Shown: one piece after another, positions 40,785 through 48,542 of the stretch | How the letters are laid out: each line of letters opens with the position of its first letter | Numbering within the stretch: the stretch's first letter is position 1 | Assembly (NCBI GenBank): GCA_900541715.1 | Contig: UQLI01000004.1 | Coordinates: 9,781 to 73,780, forward strand | DNA from: an uncultured Collinsella sp. | GTDB lineage: Bacteria > Actinomycetota > Coriobacteriia > Coriobacteriales > Coriobacteriaceae | DNA length: 64,000 nucleotides | Direction: 5' to 3' | The notes under the pieces: model-generated | What the model was told of the DNA's origin: nothing | Database searches by the model: none | What the model saw: only the letters and a program-made list of their open reading frames with translations | Program-made: the position numbers and the translations under genes

Positions 40785-42548
40785 ATGGCAGATTCCACTA
40801 CCGATTACAACAATCTAGATCCCTTGGGTGACGAGACGGCGGTTGTCGATGAGGTTGAGGCCGCCGTCTCGGGTGCTCGCAAGAAGCCGCGCGCTGTCGA
40901 TATGGTCCCCGAAGAACCCGACGCGATGGCGCCGGACGAGGAATACCAGCTCACGCCGGCGGCCCGCCGCGAACGCATCGGGCAGATTGTTCGCCTGGTC
41001 AAAAAGTACCGCGTGTGGGATAACCTCACGCCGGTGCGCCTGCGTCGTCTGCTCGAAGAGCTCGGCCCCATGTTCGTCAAGATGGGGCAGATCCTGGCCA
41101 ACCGCTCCGAGATCTTGCCGCAGCGGTTTTGCGACGAGCTGCGTCGCCTGCGCTCCGACGTAGAGCCGGTGCCGTATGAGGTAGTGCTCCGCTGTCTGGA
41201 AGAGGAGTACGGCCAGCGCTTGGGGCAGATGTTCGACGCGATCGACCCCAACCCGCTCGGAAGCGCGTCGCTCGCGCAAGTTCACCGTGCCCGTCTGGTG
41301 ACGGGCGAGGACGTGGCCGTTAAGGTGCAGCGCCCCGGCGCGCAGCAGGTCATGGCGCAGGACATCGACATCATTCGTTCGGTGGTGCGCATCGTTTCCA
41401 AGTTCGTCAACACCGACCAGTTTGTTGACTTGCATGCCGTCGTCGAGGAACTGTGGGCCTCGTTTCGCGAGGAGACCAACTTTTTGGCTGAGGCCAAAAA
41501 CCTCAACGATTTCTATGAGTTCCATAAGAGCGTCCATGGCGTGTCGTGTCCTAAGTCCTACCTGGATCTTTGCACCGAACACGTGGTGGTCATGGACTAC
41601 ATTGACGGCATCTCGATTGCCGATCCCGAGCGCCTGGTGGCCGAGGGCTATGACCTGGAAAAGATCGGCTCGGCGATCGTCGAGGACTATTCGACGCAGG
41701 TGCTCGATGACGGCTTTTTCCATGCCGACCCGCATGCGGGAAACATCATCCTCAAAGACGGCATCGTCTACTTTATCGACCTGGGCATGGTCGGGCGCAT
41801 GTCGAGTCACGATCGCGGTATCGTCAAGGACATGATTTTTGCCGTGGCCGAGGGCGACGTGCCCAAGCTCAAGGATTCGCTCATGCGCTTTGCCGTGACG
41901 CGCGGCGATTCTGCCGAGCTCGACCATTCGGCCTTTTTGTCCGACTTGGACTTTATCGTCGCCGACTTTGCGGGGCTCGATCTTAAGGATCTTGATATCG
42001 GCGAGTTTTTGACCTCGCTGCTAAACCTGGCGCGCAAAAACGACGTTGAGCTGCCGAGCGTGGTGACGATGTTCGCCCGCGGCATGGTGACGCTCGAGGG
42101 CCTGCTGACCGAGTACATGCCCAACGTTAACATGATCCAGATCATCCAGACGCACATCAAAAACGAGAAAAGCACCTATGCGCGCGTGCGCGATATGGGG
42201 CGTGATCTTGCCGCGAGCAGCTATCGAGCGGCAAAAGGCTCGCTCGAGGCGGCCGAGTATCTGGGCTTGGCGTCGCGCATGCTCACGCGCGGCCAGCTTA
42301 AGGTAAACACACAGATCATGAGCAGCGATAAGGCGCTGCGACAGCTGGGCGGAATCATCGACCGCATGTCGATGGCGATTGTGATCGCCGGTCTGTTTAT
42401 CGGTTCGTCGGTGGTGTACTACGCACGCATCGAGCCGGTTGTGTTTGGTATCCCAGTCATTGGCTTTATGGGCTACGTGAGCGCGCTGGTGCTGGCGCTT
42501 ATGCTGGGTCGCAATATCTGGCTCAACAGCCACGGCGGCAAGCACTAG
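40785..42548 (+). CDS. ABC1/UbiB-family atypical kinase
   Basis: A 587-residue UbiB-like protein. Kinase-fold signatures: GSASLAQVHRARL (Ala-rich nucleotide loop), VAVKVQRPGA, MDYIDGISI, HADPHAGNIIL and IDLGMVGRM. The C-terminus has two hydrophobic helices (about 530-580) that anchor it in the membrane. UbiB proteins support isoprenoid-quinone or lipid metabolism by an unresolved ATPase activity. It follows the phasin-like gene as a two-gene operon. Confidence 0.93.
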   Translation: MADSTTDYNNLDPLGDETAVVDEVEAAVSGARKKPRAVDMVPEEPDAMAPDEEYQLTPAARRERIGQIVRLVKKYRVWDNLTPVRLRRLLEELGPMFVKMGQILANRSEILPQRFCDELRRLRSDVEPVPYEVVLRCLEEEYGQRLGQMFDAIDPNPLGSASLAQVHRARLVTGEDVAVKVQRPGAQQVMAQDIDIIRSVVRIVSKFVNTDQFVDLHAVVEELWASFREETNFLAEAKNLNDFYEFHKSVHGVSCPKSYLDLCTEHVVVMDYIDGISIADPERLVAEGYDLEKIGSAIVEDYSTQVLDDGFFHADPHAGNIILKDGIVYFIDLGMVGRMSSHDRGIVKDMIFAVAEGDVPKLKDSLMRFAVTRGDSAELDHSAFLSDLDFIVADFAGLDLKDLDIGEFLTSLLNLARKNDVELPSVVTMFARGMVTLEGLLTEYMPNVNMIQIIQTHIKNEKSTYARVRDMGRDLAASSYRAAKGSLEAAEYLGLASRMLTRGQLKVNTQIMSSDKALRQLGGIIDRMSMAIVIAGLFIGSSVVYYARIEPVVFGIPVIGFMGYVSALVLALMLGRNIWLNSHGGKH

Positions 42549-42670
42549 AGGCTGTGACCGTCACCGCATTTTCCTATCGCAAACAATAGCTTTTACCTTG
42601 GGCTTCGCCTGCGTGCGGGGCCCTTTTGCGTGATAGCATATTAACGGTTTTAATCGATGGCCTAGATGGT

Positions 42671-42840
42671 GGTGCGGAGACGCACGAATGCGCGGTTTTC
42701 CTGCGCGTTTGGGAGAATCGGAGTGCAAGTCCCCGGCTGTACCAGTAACCGTAATTCCTCTTGGCTCGGGATGTTCGCGTCGCAGATCGGACGGCGCGCC
42801 CGAGTCGTTAAGGTTAAGTCGGATCGCCTCCCATCTTGCA
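42671..42840 (+). promoter_or_regulatory. Cobalamin riboswitch
   Basis: The conserved core reads GGGAGAATCGGAGTGCAAG then TCCCCGGCTGTACCAGTAAC (42711-42749), followed by a variable arm and a B12-box match AAGTCGGATCGCCTCC (42816-42831). Two small hairpins (GTGCG/CGCAC and ATGCGCG/CGCGT) precede the core. The expression region downstream has a GCGGC/GCCGC hairpin (about 42843-42862) and a GGGGGACCCC tract near a ribosome-site-like sequence, so translational control is plausible. The controlled operon encodes two DUF4430 surface proteins. Confidence 0.85.
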
Positions 42841-42979
42841 TGCGGCTGCGGCGTATGCCGCCGGTGTGCATAGGGCTCTGGAGGGAAGGGGGACCCCGAT
42901 GGGGGAACTCGAGCGCAACATGCGCGATGACGTGGGGCAGCTTCAAGGCAACGCTCCAAGTACAGACAGTAGGAGACAA

Positions 42980-45900
42980 ATGGATATGTTTGAGGACGAG
43001 CGTGAGCGCGCCTCGTTGCATCGTCGTGGCGCGATTGCGCGCGGTGTAGCCAAGCGCGGCCTGGTGGCATTCCTGGCCTTCGCGATGGCCTTTGGCACCA
43101 CACCGGCTCAGCTGTGGGCCGAGGGCGCCGAGGGCATTGCCGAGGCTGTGGCTCAGGCGGCACCGCTTGCCGAGAACGGCTCTGGTGAGTCCGCGACAAG
43201 CCCTGCTGCCGACCTCAATGCGAGCGGCATGGTGGCGAATGGGGGCACTGCCGAGCAAGATGCCACTGCGACAGCTTCGGGCCCTACCGACAAGACTGAG
43301 GACGATAGCGCTGCCGGCAATGAGGCACCGGCTGCATCGACGTCCGATGCCTCGAAGCAGGACACCGCCGTTGTCTCTGCCGCTGGAGAGGCCAAGGCTC
43401 AGCCTGCCAAGGCAGAGAGCCAGGAGGTCTCTGCCACGTGCTCCGTCGTCGGCACCGACGCCAAGGGCGCCCAGCAGACCTGGGCCGCCGCGCAGCGGAT
43501 CACGCTGAAGGAGGGCTCGACCGCGGCCGACCTCTCCGAGCAGCTGTTCAAGCGTGCCGGCCTCAAGGCCGATTACAACCCCAACGGCACCTGGGGCTGG
43601 GCGCTCAACACGATCACGTCGCCCTTCGATAAGGACCGCAAGCTCGGCTATGACTCGGCGACCGGCGCGTACTGGCAGCTGTTCGTCAACGGCAGCGCCT
43701 CCGAGGTCGGCGCGGGCGGCTACACGCTCAAGGACGGCGACTCCGTCGTCTGGTGCTACTCGAAGTACGGCGACCCCGCGCCCGAGCAGGTTTCCGTCAC
43801 GATGGAGATTATTGGCAAAAAGGCCGGGATGGCTCAGCGTTGGACGAGCCCGTCGACCCAGGTGTTTGTTAAGGGCACGTCGATCAAGGATGCCTCCGCT
43901 ACCTATTTCGACGCCCTTGGCATCGAGTCCAAGATGTACGACCAATTCGGCTATTGGGGTGTCCATAGCCTCGTTTCTCCGCTTGATGGTACCGAGCTGT
44001 CCGGCGCTTGGTCGTTCTTTGTCAACGGCGTTCCTGGAACTCAACTCGATAACGACTACGTGCTTAAGTCGGGCGATAAGGTCGTTTGGGCTTACGCCCC
44101 TGGGGATACTTTGCCCGGTGTCGACAACGTTGTTCTTAATCCGAGCGCTGCACGCCCTAACTGGGATAGCGACTGGTCGGGCTTTACAAGTGCCGACAAG
44201 GTTACCGACGCACCTGTGCCCACTAAGGATGCAGATGAGAAATGGGTAAGCGAGCTTAAGACGCGTGCGGACGGCAATAAGGGTGTTTCCGATGCGTTGC
44301 TGATCGGTGACTATCTCTATGTGGCAGTTGGTTCTAAATTGCTCAAAAAGGATGTCGAGACGGGCAAGACCGTTCTAGAGTCACCTTTGGCTGCTGCAAT
44401 TGATTCCACCTCACGCATGGTATATACCAATGGTGTTGTGCTTGTTCCGCTTTCAGGCGGTCGTCTTCAGGCCTTAACGGTTGATGTGCTTGCGACGGTT
44501 TGGGTTACCGATGGGTTGCCGGCCGGTCCCGATGGCGCGCAGCAGTCGCTTGCTTCTGTTTCGGTTCGCGATGGCTATGCCTATTTTGGTACCGCTTCGG
44601 CCGATTGGATTGACTCGAGTGACGGCTACCTGCTTTGTGTTCGTATTTCTGACGGTAAAGTCATGTGGCAGCACAAGAATGAAAACAGCAAGGGCTATTA
44701 CTGGGCTGGCATGGCGTTCTCGGGCGACTATGGCGTTATCGCGGATGATTCAGGCACTGTCAGCACGGTTGATCCTTCGACTGGAAAGACCGTAGCAAAG
44801 CTTAAGATCGCCGATCGCGTTCGCGCGAACGTGCTTGTTGATGGGGCTACTGCTTACGTTGTGAGTGCCGATGGCACGCTCCATAAAATTGCTATCGCTA
44901 ATGATGGGGCCCTTTCAGAACTGGGTAAAGTTACGTTTGGCAGCAGCTCGACCTCTACACCCGTGTTTGTCAACGGTAAGATTGTAGTTGGCGGCACGTC
45001 GATTGAGTCCTTTATGGGCGGTCCCCAAAACAGTCTTACGAGCCACTATGGTCAGCTTGCAATTATCGACGCCGATACGCTTACGGTCGATTATTCAATT
45101 TATAAGGCAGACGGTAACTTCATCCGCGAGGATTCTTCTGCAAGTGGTTTTACGGGCAGCGGCGATGTTAAGTCACAGCCTGTGGTTTCCATTCAAGATG
45201 GTCATACCTATGTATACTTTACGTCCAACAATAATCCTGGCGGCATTTATCGCTATCGCATAGGTGACGAAGAGGCTGAGCTGCTCTATAGACCGTCGGC
45301 CGAGAACCAGCAGTACTGCATGTCGTCGATTTCGGTCGGTTCTGATGGTTCACTCTACTACGCTAACGATTCGGGCAAGTTGTTCGCGATTAAGGGAAAT
45401 GGCCAGAAGGTCAATCGCTATACTGTCTCGTTTGACGCAAATGGTGCAGATTCTATTGTGCTCGATTCCCAACGTATTAAGGCTGGTAAAACTGCTACGG
45501 AGCCTGCTGTAAAACCGCGTCGCAAGGGCTATACCTTCGGCGGTTGGTATACCGATGAGGCGTGCACGCAAGCGTATGACTTCAGTACGCCGGTGACGGC
45601 CGATCTGACGCTGTATGCCAAGTGGACCAAGAATGCCACCAATTCTGGTGACAATGGCGGTTCTGGCTCCAGCGGCGGCAGCGGTTCTGGTACTGGTACC
45701 GGCACGGGCACTGGTACGGGTTCCGGCGCTGGTTCCGGCTCTAAGGGCCCGCAGGCCGGCGGCGCTATCGCCCCGGGTCAGAAGCCGGTGACCAAGACGA
45801 CGGTGTCGACCAAGACCGAGACCAAGGAAAACAAGTCCGACAAGAAGGGCTCCGATAAGTCCGACAAGAAGGATGAGAAGAAGTCTGAGAAGAAGGACAG

Positions 45901-46105
45901 CAAGTCCGACAAGAAGTCCGATTCCAAGTCCGATACGGGCGCTGCTTCCACGACCACTGCTAAGAAGTCCTCTGGTGCTTCCGAGCAGGAGACGGGCACC
46001 AACCCGCTCGCCATCGTTGGCATCGCCGCCGGCGTGATTGGCCTTGCGCTCATCGCCGTCTTCGTGCTGACCAAGCGCGGCAAGGGTGACGGTAATGCCC
46101 GATAA
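42980..46105 (+). CDS. Surface protein with two DUF4430 domains, a propeller and a wall-spanning tail
   Basis: A 1041-residue protein controlled by the cobalamin riboswitch. Order: signal peptide (about 25-47, GLVAFLAFAMAFGTTPAQLWA); Ala/Ser/Thr-rich linker; first DUF4430 domain (about 150-270, ending YTLKDGDSVVWCYSKYG); second DUF4430 domain (about 271-376, ending DYVLKSGDKVVWAYAPG); a beta-propeller-like region of PQQ type (about 378-807); one InlB B-repeat (about 812-884, YTFGGWYTDEACTQAYDF); a Gly/Ser/Thr linker; a Lys/Asp/Ser-rich spacer; and a C-terminal helix with RGKGDGNAR. No LPXTG motif is seen; the last helix anchors it. DUF4430 resembles the beta domain of transcobalamin, so corrinoid capture is inferred. 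Start: ATG 42980 with AGGAG; ATG 42899 is an alternative. Confidence 0.82.
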   Translation: MDMFEDERERASLHRRGAIARGVAKRGLVAFLAFAMAFGTTPAQLWAEGAEGIAEAVAQAAPLAENGSGESATSPAADLNASGMVANGGTAEQDATATASGPTDKTEDDSAAGNEAPAASTSDASKQDTAVVSAAGEAKAQPAKAESQEVSATCSVVGTDAKGAQQTWAAAQRITLKEGSTAADLSEQLFKRAGLKADYNPNGTWGWALNTITSPFDKDRKLGYDSATGAYWQLFVNGSASEVGAGGYTLKDGDSVVWCYSKYGDPAPEQVSVTMEIIGKKAGMAQRWTSPSTQVFVKGTSIKDASATYFDALGIESKMYDQFGYWGVHSLVSPLDGTELSGAWSFFVNGVPGTQLDNDYVLKSGDKVVWAYAPGDTLPGVDNVVLNPSAARPNWDSDWSGFTSADKVTDAPVPTKDADEKWVSELKTRADGNKGVSDALLIGDYLYVAVGSKLLKKDVETGKTVLESPLAAAIDSTSRMVYTNGVVLVPLSGGRLQALTVDVLATVWVTDGLPAGPDGAQQSLASVSVRDGYAYFGTASADWIDSSDGYLLCVRISDGKVMWQHKNENSKGYYWAGMAFSGDYGVIADDSGTVSTVDPSTGKTVAKLKIADRVRANVLVDGATAYVVSADGTLHKIAIANDGALSELGKVTFGSSSTSTPVFVNGKIVVGGTSIESFMGGPQNSLTSHYGQLAIIDADTLTVDYSIYKADGNFIREDSSASGFTGSGDVKSQPVVSIQDGHTYVYFTSNNNPGGIYRYRIGDEEAELLYRPSAENQQYCMSSISVGSDGSLYYANDSGKLFAIKGNGQKVNRYTVSFDANGADSIVLDSQRIKAGKTATEPAVKPRRKGYTFGGWYTDEACTQAYDFSTPVTADLTLYAKWTKNATNSGDNGGSGSSGGSGSGTGTGTGTGTGSGAGSGSKGPQAGGAIAPGQKPVTKTTVSTKTETKENKSDKKGSDKSDKKDEKKSEKKDSKSDKKSDSKSDTGAASTTTAKKSSGASEQETGTNPLAIVGIAAGVIGLALIAVFVLTKRGKGDGNAR

Positions 46106-46970
46106 GCCCAAGGAGACCAACGGGCAACAGCCCGACTCCTCGTTTATCCAGCTCGATGATCCAAAGCAAAAGGGCGCCGCTTCGGCGGCGTCCGCTCCTC
46201 GACGGAAGGCGCTCCTTGGCGTTCTGACTGCCGCATGCGTCGTTCTGATCGTGGTCTCTCTGGGCTTTGTTCATCCCTCCGAGAGCGGTGCTTGGTCCAT
46301 TGATTGGATCGTCCAGACCGTGGCGGGGGAGAGCATCGTCGCCAAGGATGGCAATGGGTCCGGCTCGACTGTCGCTTCGGGCAAGGCCGGGTCCAAGGAT
46401 TCCAAATCTTCTGATGATACGAATGACGGGTCTAGGGGTTCTGACAAATCTGACTCCAAGAAAGATTCCGAGTCTTCGGACAAGGAATCGGACAAGAACT
46501 CGGATAGCAAGAAGTCCGGCGAAAAAGGAGCAGGAAATAAAAAGACTGACAACAGTCAGTCGGCTTCTCAGAATTCGGCAACGTCCGGTGGGCCTTCTGC
46601 CGTTCCTGATAACAGTAATGCCCCCTCGGGCAACCAGAGCGTCTCTCAGGAGTCTAGCTACGTTACCGTGACTGTCTCGGTTACTTCGAGCGCTGTGGGC
46701 AATCCTGTGTCCGCTGGTGGTACCTACACCTTTAATGAGGGAGCAACTGCCTACGACGCTCTCTGCGCGCTGGGTATTTCTATAAATGCGCGTGGCTCGT
46801 CGTTTGGCACTTATGTTGCCGCCATCGGTGGCCTGGCCGAGAAGGATGAAAACTATGGAAGCGGTAGCGGCTGGTGTTATTCCGTCAACGGCACAACGCC
46901 CATGACAGCCTGCAGCAACTACGTTCTCTCAAACGGCGACAACGTGGTCTGGTATTACGTGACAGGCTAG
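46095..46970 (+). CDS. Membrane-anchored DUF4430 protein
   Basis: A 291-residue protein overlapping the previous gene by 11 bases, hence coupled to it and under the same riboswitch. A short cytoplasmic head is followed by one membrane helix (about 38-59, KALLGVLTAACVVLIVVSLG), a Ser/Lys/Asp-rich spacer (about 90-185) and a C-terminal DUF4430 domain (about 188-291). That domain has the typical features: TYTFNEGATAYDAL, YGSGSGWCYSVNGTTPM and YVLSNGDNVVWYY. A corrinoid-handling partner of the larger protein is inferred. The start is ATG 46095, eight bases after AAGGG. Confidence 0.82.
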   Translation: MPDKPKETNGQQPDSSFIQLDDPKQKGAASAASAPRRKALLGVLTAACVVLIVVSLGFVHPSESGAWSIDWIVQTVAGESIVAKDGNGSGSTVASGKAGSKDSKSSDDTNDGSRGSDKSDSKKDSESSDKESDKNSDSKKSGEKGAGNKKTDNSQSASQNSATSGGPSAVPDNSNAPSGNQSVSQESSYVTVTVSVTSSAVGNPVSAGGTYTFNEGATAYDALCALGISINARGSSFGTYVAAIGGLAEKDENYGSGSGWCYSVNGTTPMTACSNYVLSNGDNVVWYYVTG

Positions 46971-46990
46971 GGGCCTCGACATATCGCATC

Positions 46991-47033
46991 AAACGGGCGG
47001 TTCGGACAAACATCCGAGACGCCCGTTTTTATA
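46991..47033 (+). terminator. Terminator of the DUF4430 operon
   Basis: AAACGGGCG (46991-46999) pairs with CGCCCGTTT (47020-47028) and encloses TCGGA/TCCGA. The stem is followed by a T run. It separates the operon from the repeat array starting at 47039. Confidence 0.85.
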
Positions 47034-47038
47034 CGAAT

Positions 47039-47363
47039 GGGACGTCATTTCCCAATCGAGGCTCAACCGGAAATTGCATCCCGCCCTGTAGGCGAATTCC
47101 GGGACGCAGCTTCCCGTTGGGGCGGGTTTCGGAAAGCGTGTTCCGCTCTGAGGGCTCATTCCGGGATAGACTTTCCGAAGCAGCGCCCATTGGGAAGCTG
47201 CGGACCGTATTGGGCATCGATTTTGGGATGCGCTTTCCGCTAGAGCCACGTTGCGGAAGCTGTGTCCCGTTCTGAGGCTGCAATCTGGGACGCGCTTTCC
47301 GCGGGGCGACCATGGGGAAACTACTACCCATTCCGACGCTGCGGCCCGCCTTGTGCGCTTTCC
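47039..47363. repeat. Phased array: 62-bp tandem units made of 31-bp half units
   Basis: Five units start at 47039, 47101, 47163, 47225 and 47287 (62 bases each; the last is one base short after its middle), and a decayed sixth begins near 47350. Each unit opens with GGGA-N6-TTCC (for example GGGACGCAGCTTCC at 47101) and, 30 bases later, has GGAA-N6-TCCC or a close variant (GGAAGCTGTGTCCC at 47255). Both are forms of one imperfect palindrome, GGRA-N6-TYCC, recurring about every 31 bases in alternating orientation. The spacers of about 17 bases are less conserved, often with TGAGG or GAGGC. Frames are open on several strands only because the period is not a multiple of three. There is no sign of coding or of CRISPR. 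Confidence 0.85.
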
Positions 47364-47381
47364 TCGGCAGGCTCTGCAAAC

Positions 47382-47415
47382 AAAAAACCGGTTGGAACGG
47401 GAATTCCAACCGGTT
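47382..47415 (-). terminator. Terminator after the first gtrA-like gene
   Basis: AACCGGTTGGAA (47386-47397) and TTCCAACCGGTT (47404-47415) form a perfect 12-bp stem, followed on the minus strand by a T run. Confidence 0.85.
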
Positions 47416-47441
47416 ATACATTCAAGCAAATAGTGAATCGA

Positions 47442-47849
47442 CTATGACCGTGCGCCCTCGAGGAAGAAGCGGCGGCTGAAGTAGTTGTACCAGGTGACGA
47501 GGAACGTGGCGATGGCCTTCATGGCCTGGTAGCCGATGCTCAAAAACGTGACGCCCACAAACATGTACAGGTCGTTGAGGCCCAGGCCGATCACCGACAG
47601 GATGGTGAAGATCGTGAACTCGCGCTTGCGGCTCATGCCTTCGCGGTGGTCGAACACGTACTTCATGCTGAGCCAGTAGTTGACCACGACGGACGTGATA
47701 AACGAAACCGTGGTGCTCATCAAAAAGTCGAGGTGGAACAGCTCGACGAGCGCAATGAGCATGCCCCAGTCGATGCCAAAGGAGATAAGACCCACGACAG
47801 CAAACTTGAGGAACTGCTTGGTATGAGGTTGTGCCAGCGCCTTGCGCAC
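47442..47849 (-). CDS. GtrA family membrane protein, copy 1
   Basis: A 135-residue protein with four transmembrane helices and the GtrA pattern (FLKFAVVGLISFGIDWGML, then NYWLSMKYVF, then RREF-like EGMSRKREF). GtrA proteins are thought to help move undecaprenyl-linked sugars across the membrane for envelope polysaccharides. The start is GTG at 47849. Its paralogue is 220 bases upstream on the same strand; both share KYVF-x-H-x-EGMSR-x-RE. Each has its own terminator. Confidence 0.9.
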   Translation of the reverse strand: MRKALAQPHTKQFLKFAVVGLISFGIDWGMLIALVELFHLDFLMSTTVSFITSVVVNYWLSMKYVFDHREGMSRKREFTIFTILSVIGLGLNDLYMFVGVTFLSIGYQAMKAIATFLVTWYNYFSRRFFLEGARS

Positions 47850-47997
47850 GTAATCACATCCAATGCGTTGATGAATCGAGCAGAGGATACTTTAGAGCTT
47901 TTACAAGGGAAACGTAAGGTCTTTGCCAAGAACTATATGAACTCGCCAAATTTTCAAGAGCTAATCCGCAAACGTTGAAAATTTGCCCGTAAACGAG

Positions 47998-48047
47998 CGG
48001 CACCCACGGACGATACTGCGCTGAGTGCACGTCGTCCGTGGGCGCCG
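47998..48047 (-). terminator. Hairpin between the two gtrA-like genes
   Basis: CGGCACCCACGGACGA (47998-48013) pairs with TCGTCCGTGGGCGCCG (48032-48047) with one mismatch. The minus-strand tail is only weakly T-rich. It probably ends transcripts of the gene at 48069-48464. Confidence 0.6.
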
Positions 48048-48068
48048 TAATGCTGCAGGGGTTTCGAG

Positions 48069-48464
48069 CTACTTGGTCTCGTCGCCCTCCAGGAAGATTT
48101 TTCGGGTCACAAAGTTGTAGACCATGACAAGCGCGGTGGCGCAGATCTTGGCGATATTGGCCTCGAGTCCCAGGCCGGCGTTGAGCGCCAGCACGATGCC
48201 GTCGTTGAGCACCAAACCGATCACGGACAGCACGACAAAGATGATGAACTCGCGGCGGCGGCTCATGCCTTCCTTGTGCGCAAACACGTACTTCATGCTT
48301 GCGAGGTAGTTAAAGATGAGTGAGATGATAAAGCCGCTGGTGTTGGCGATTAGGATGTTGAGGCCCAGACCGTAGTGGAGCAGATTCATAATGCCAAAGT
48401 CGATAACCGTGGCAATGACACCGACGACGCCAAATTTCATGATCTGCGCAAGGAGCTTTTGCAT
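48069..48464 (-). CDS. GtrA family membrane protein, copy 2
   Basis: A 131-residue four-helix GtrA protein (FGVVGVIATVIDFGIMNLL, FNYLASMKYVFAHKEGMSRR). The start chosen is ATG 48464 with AGGCAGG upstream, which gives the same length as copy 1. A TTG at 48527 would add a non-hydrophobic extension. The gene lies just after fbp on the same strand (79 bases from the fbp stop). Confidence 0.88.
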   Translation of the reverse strand: MQKLLAQIMKFGVVGVIATVIDFGIMNLLHYGLGLNILIANTSGFIISLIFNYLASMKYVFAHKEGMSRRREFIIFVVLSVIGLVLNDGIVLALNAGLGLEANIAKICATALVMVYNFVTRKIFLEGDETK

Positions 48465-48542
48465 GGTACCTGCCTTAGGGTGGCGCGGGGACGCCGTGGG
48501 GATGACAAACTCAGCAAGTTTAGCCAATCCCCGCGGGTGGGG

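Noticed and set aside
42899..42979. Upstream ATG start of the large DUF4430 protein
   Set aside because: It would put about 27 extra residues before the signal peptide and start inside the riboswitch expression region; it stays possible because a ribosome-site-like sequence precedes it.
47039..47363. CRISPR array
   Set aside because: The shared motif is short and degenerate, alternates in orientation and the spacers are related to each other; no cas genes are near.
46989..47429. Open frames on several strands across the 47 kb array
   Set aside because: The 62-base period shifts frame each unit and the frames arise from repeat composition; no start signal or protein-like conservation between units was seen.
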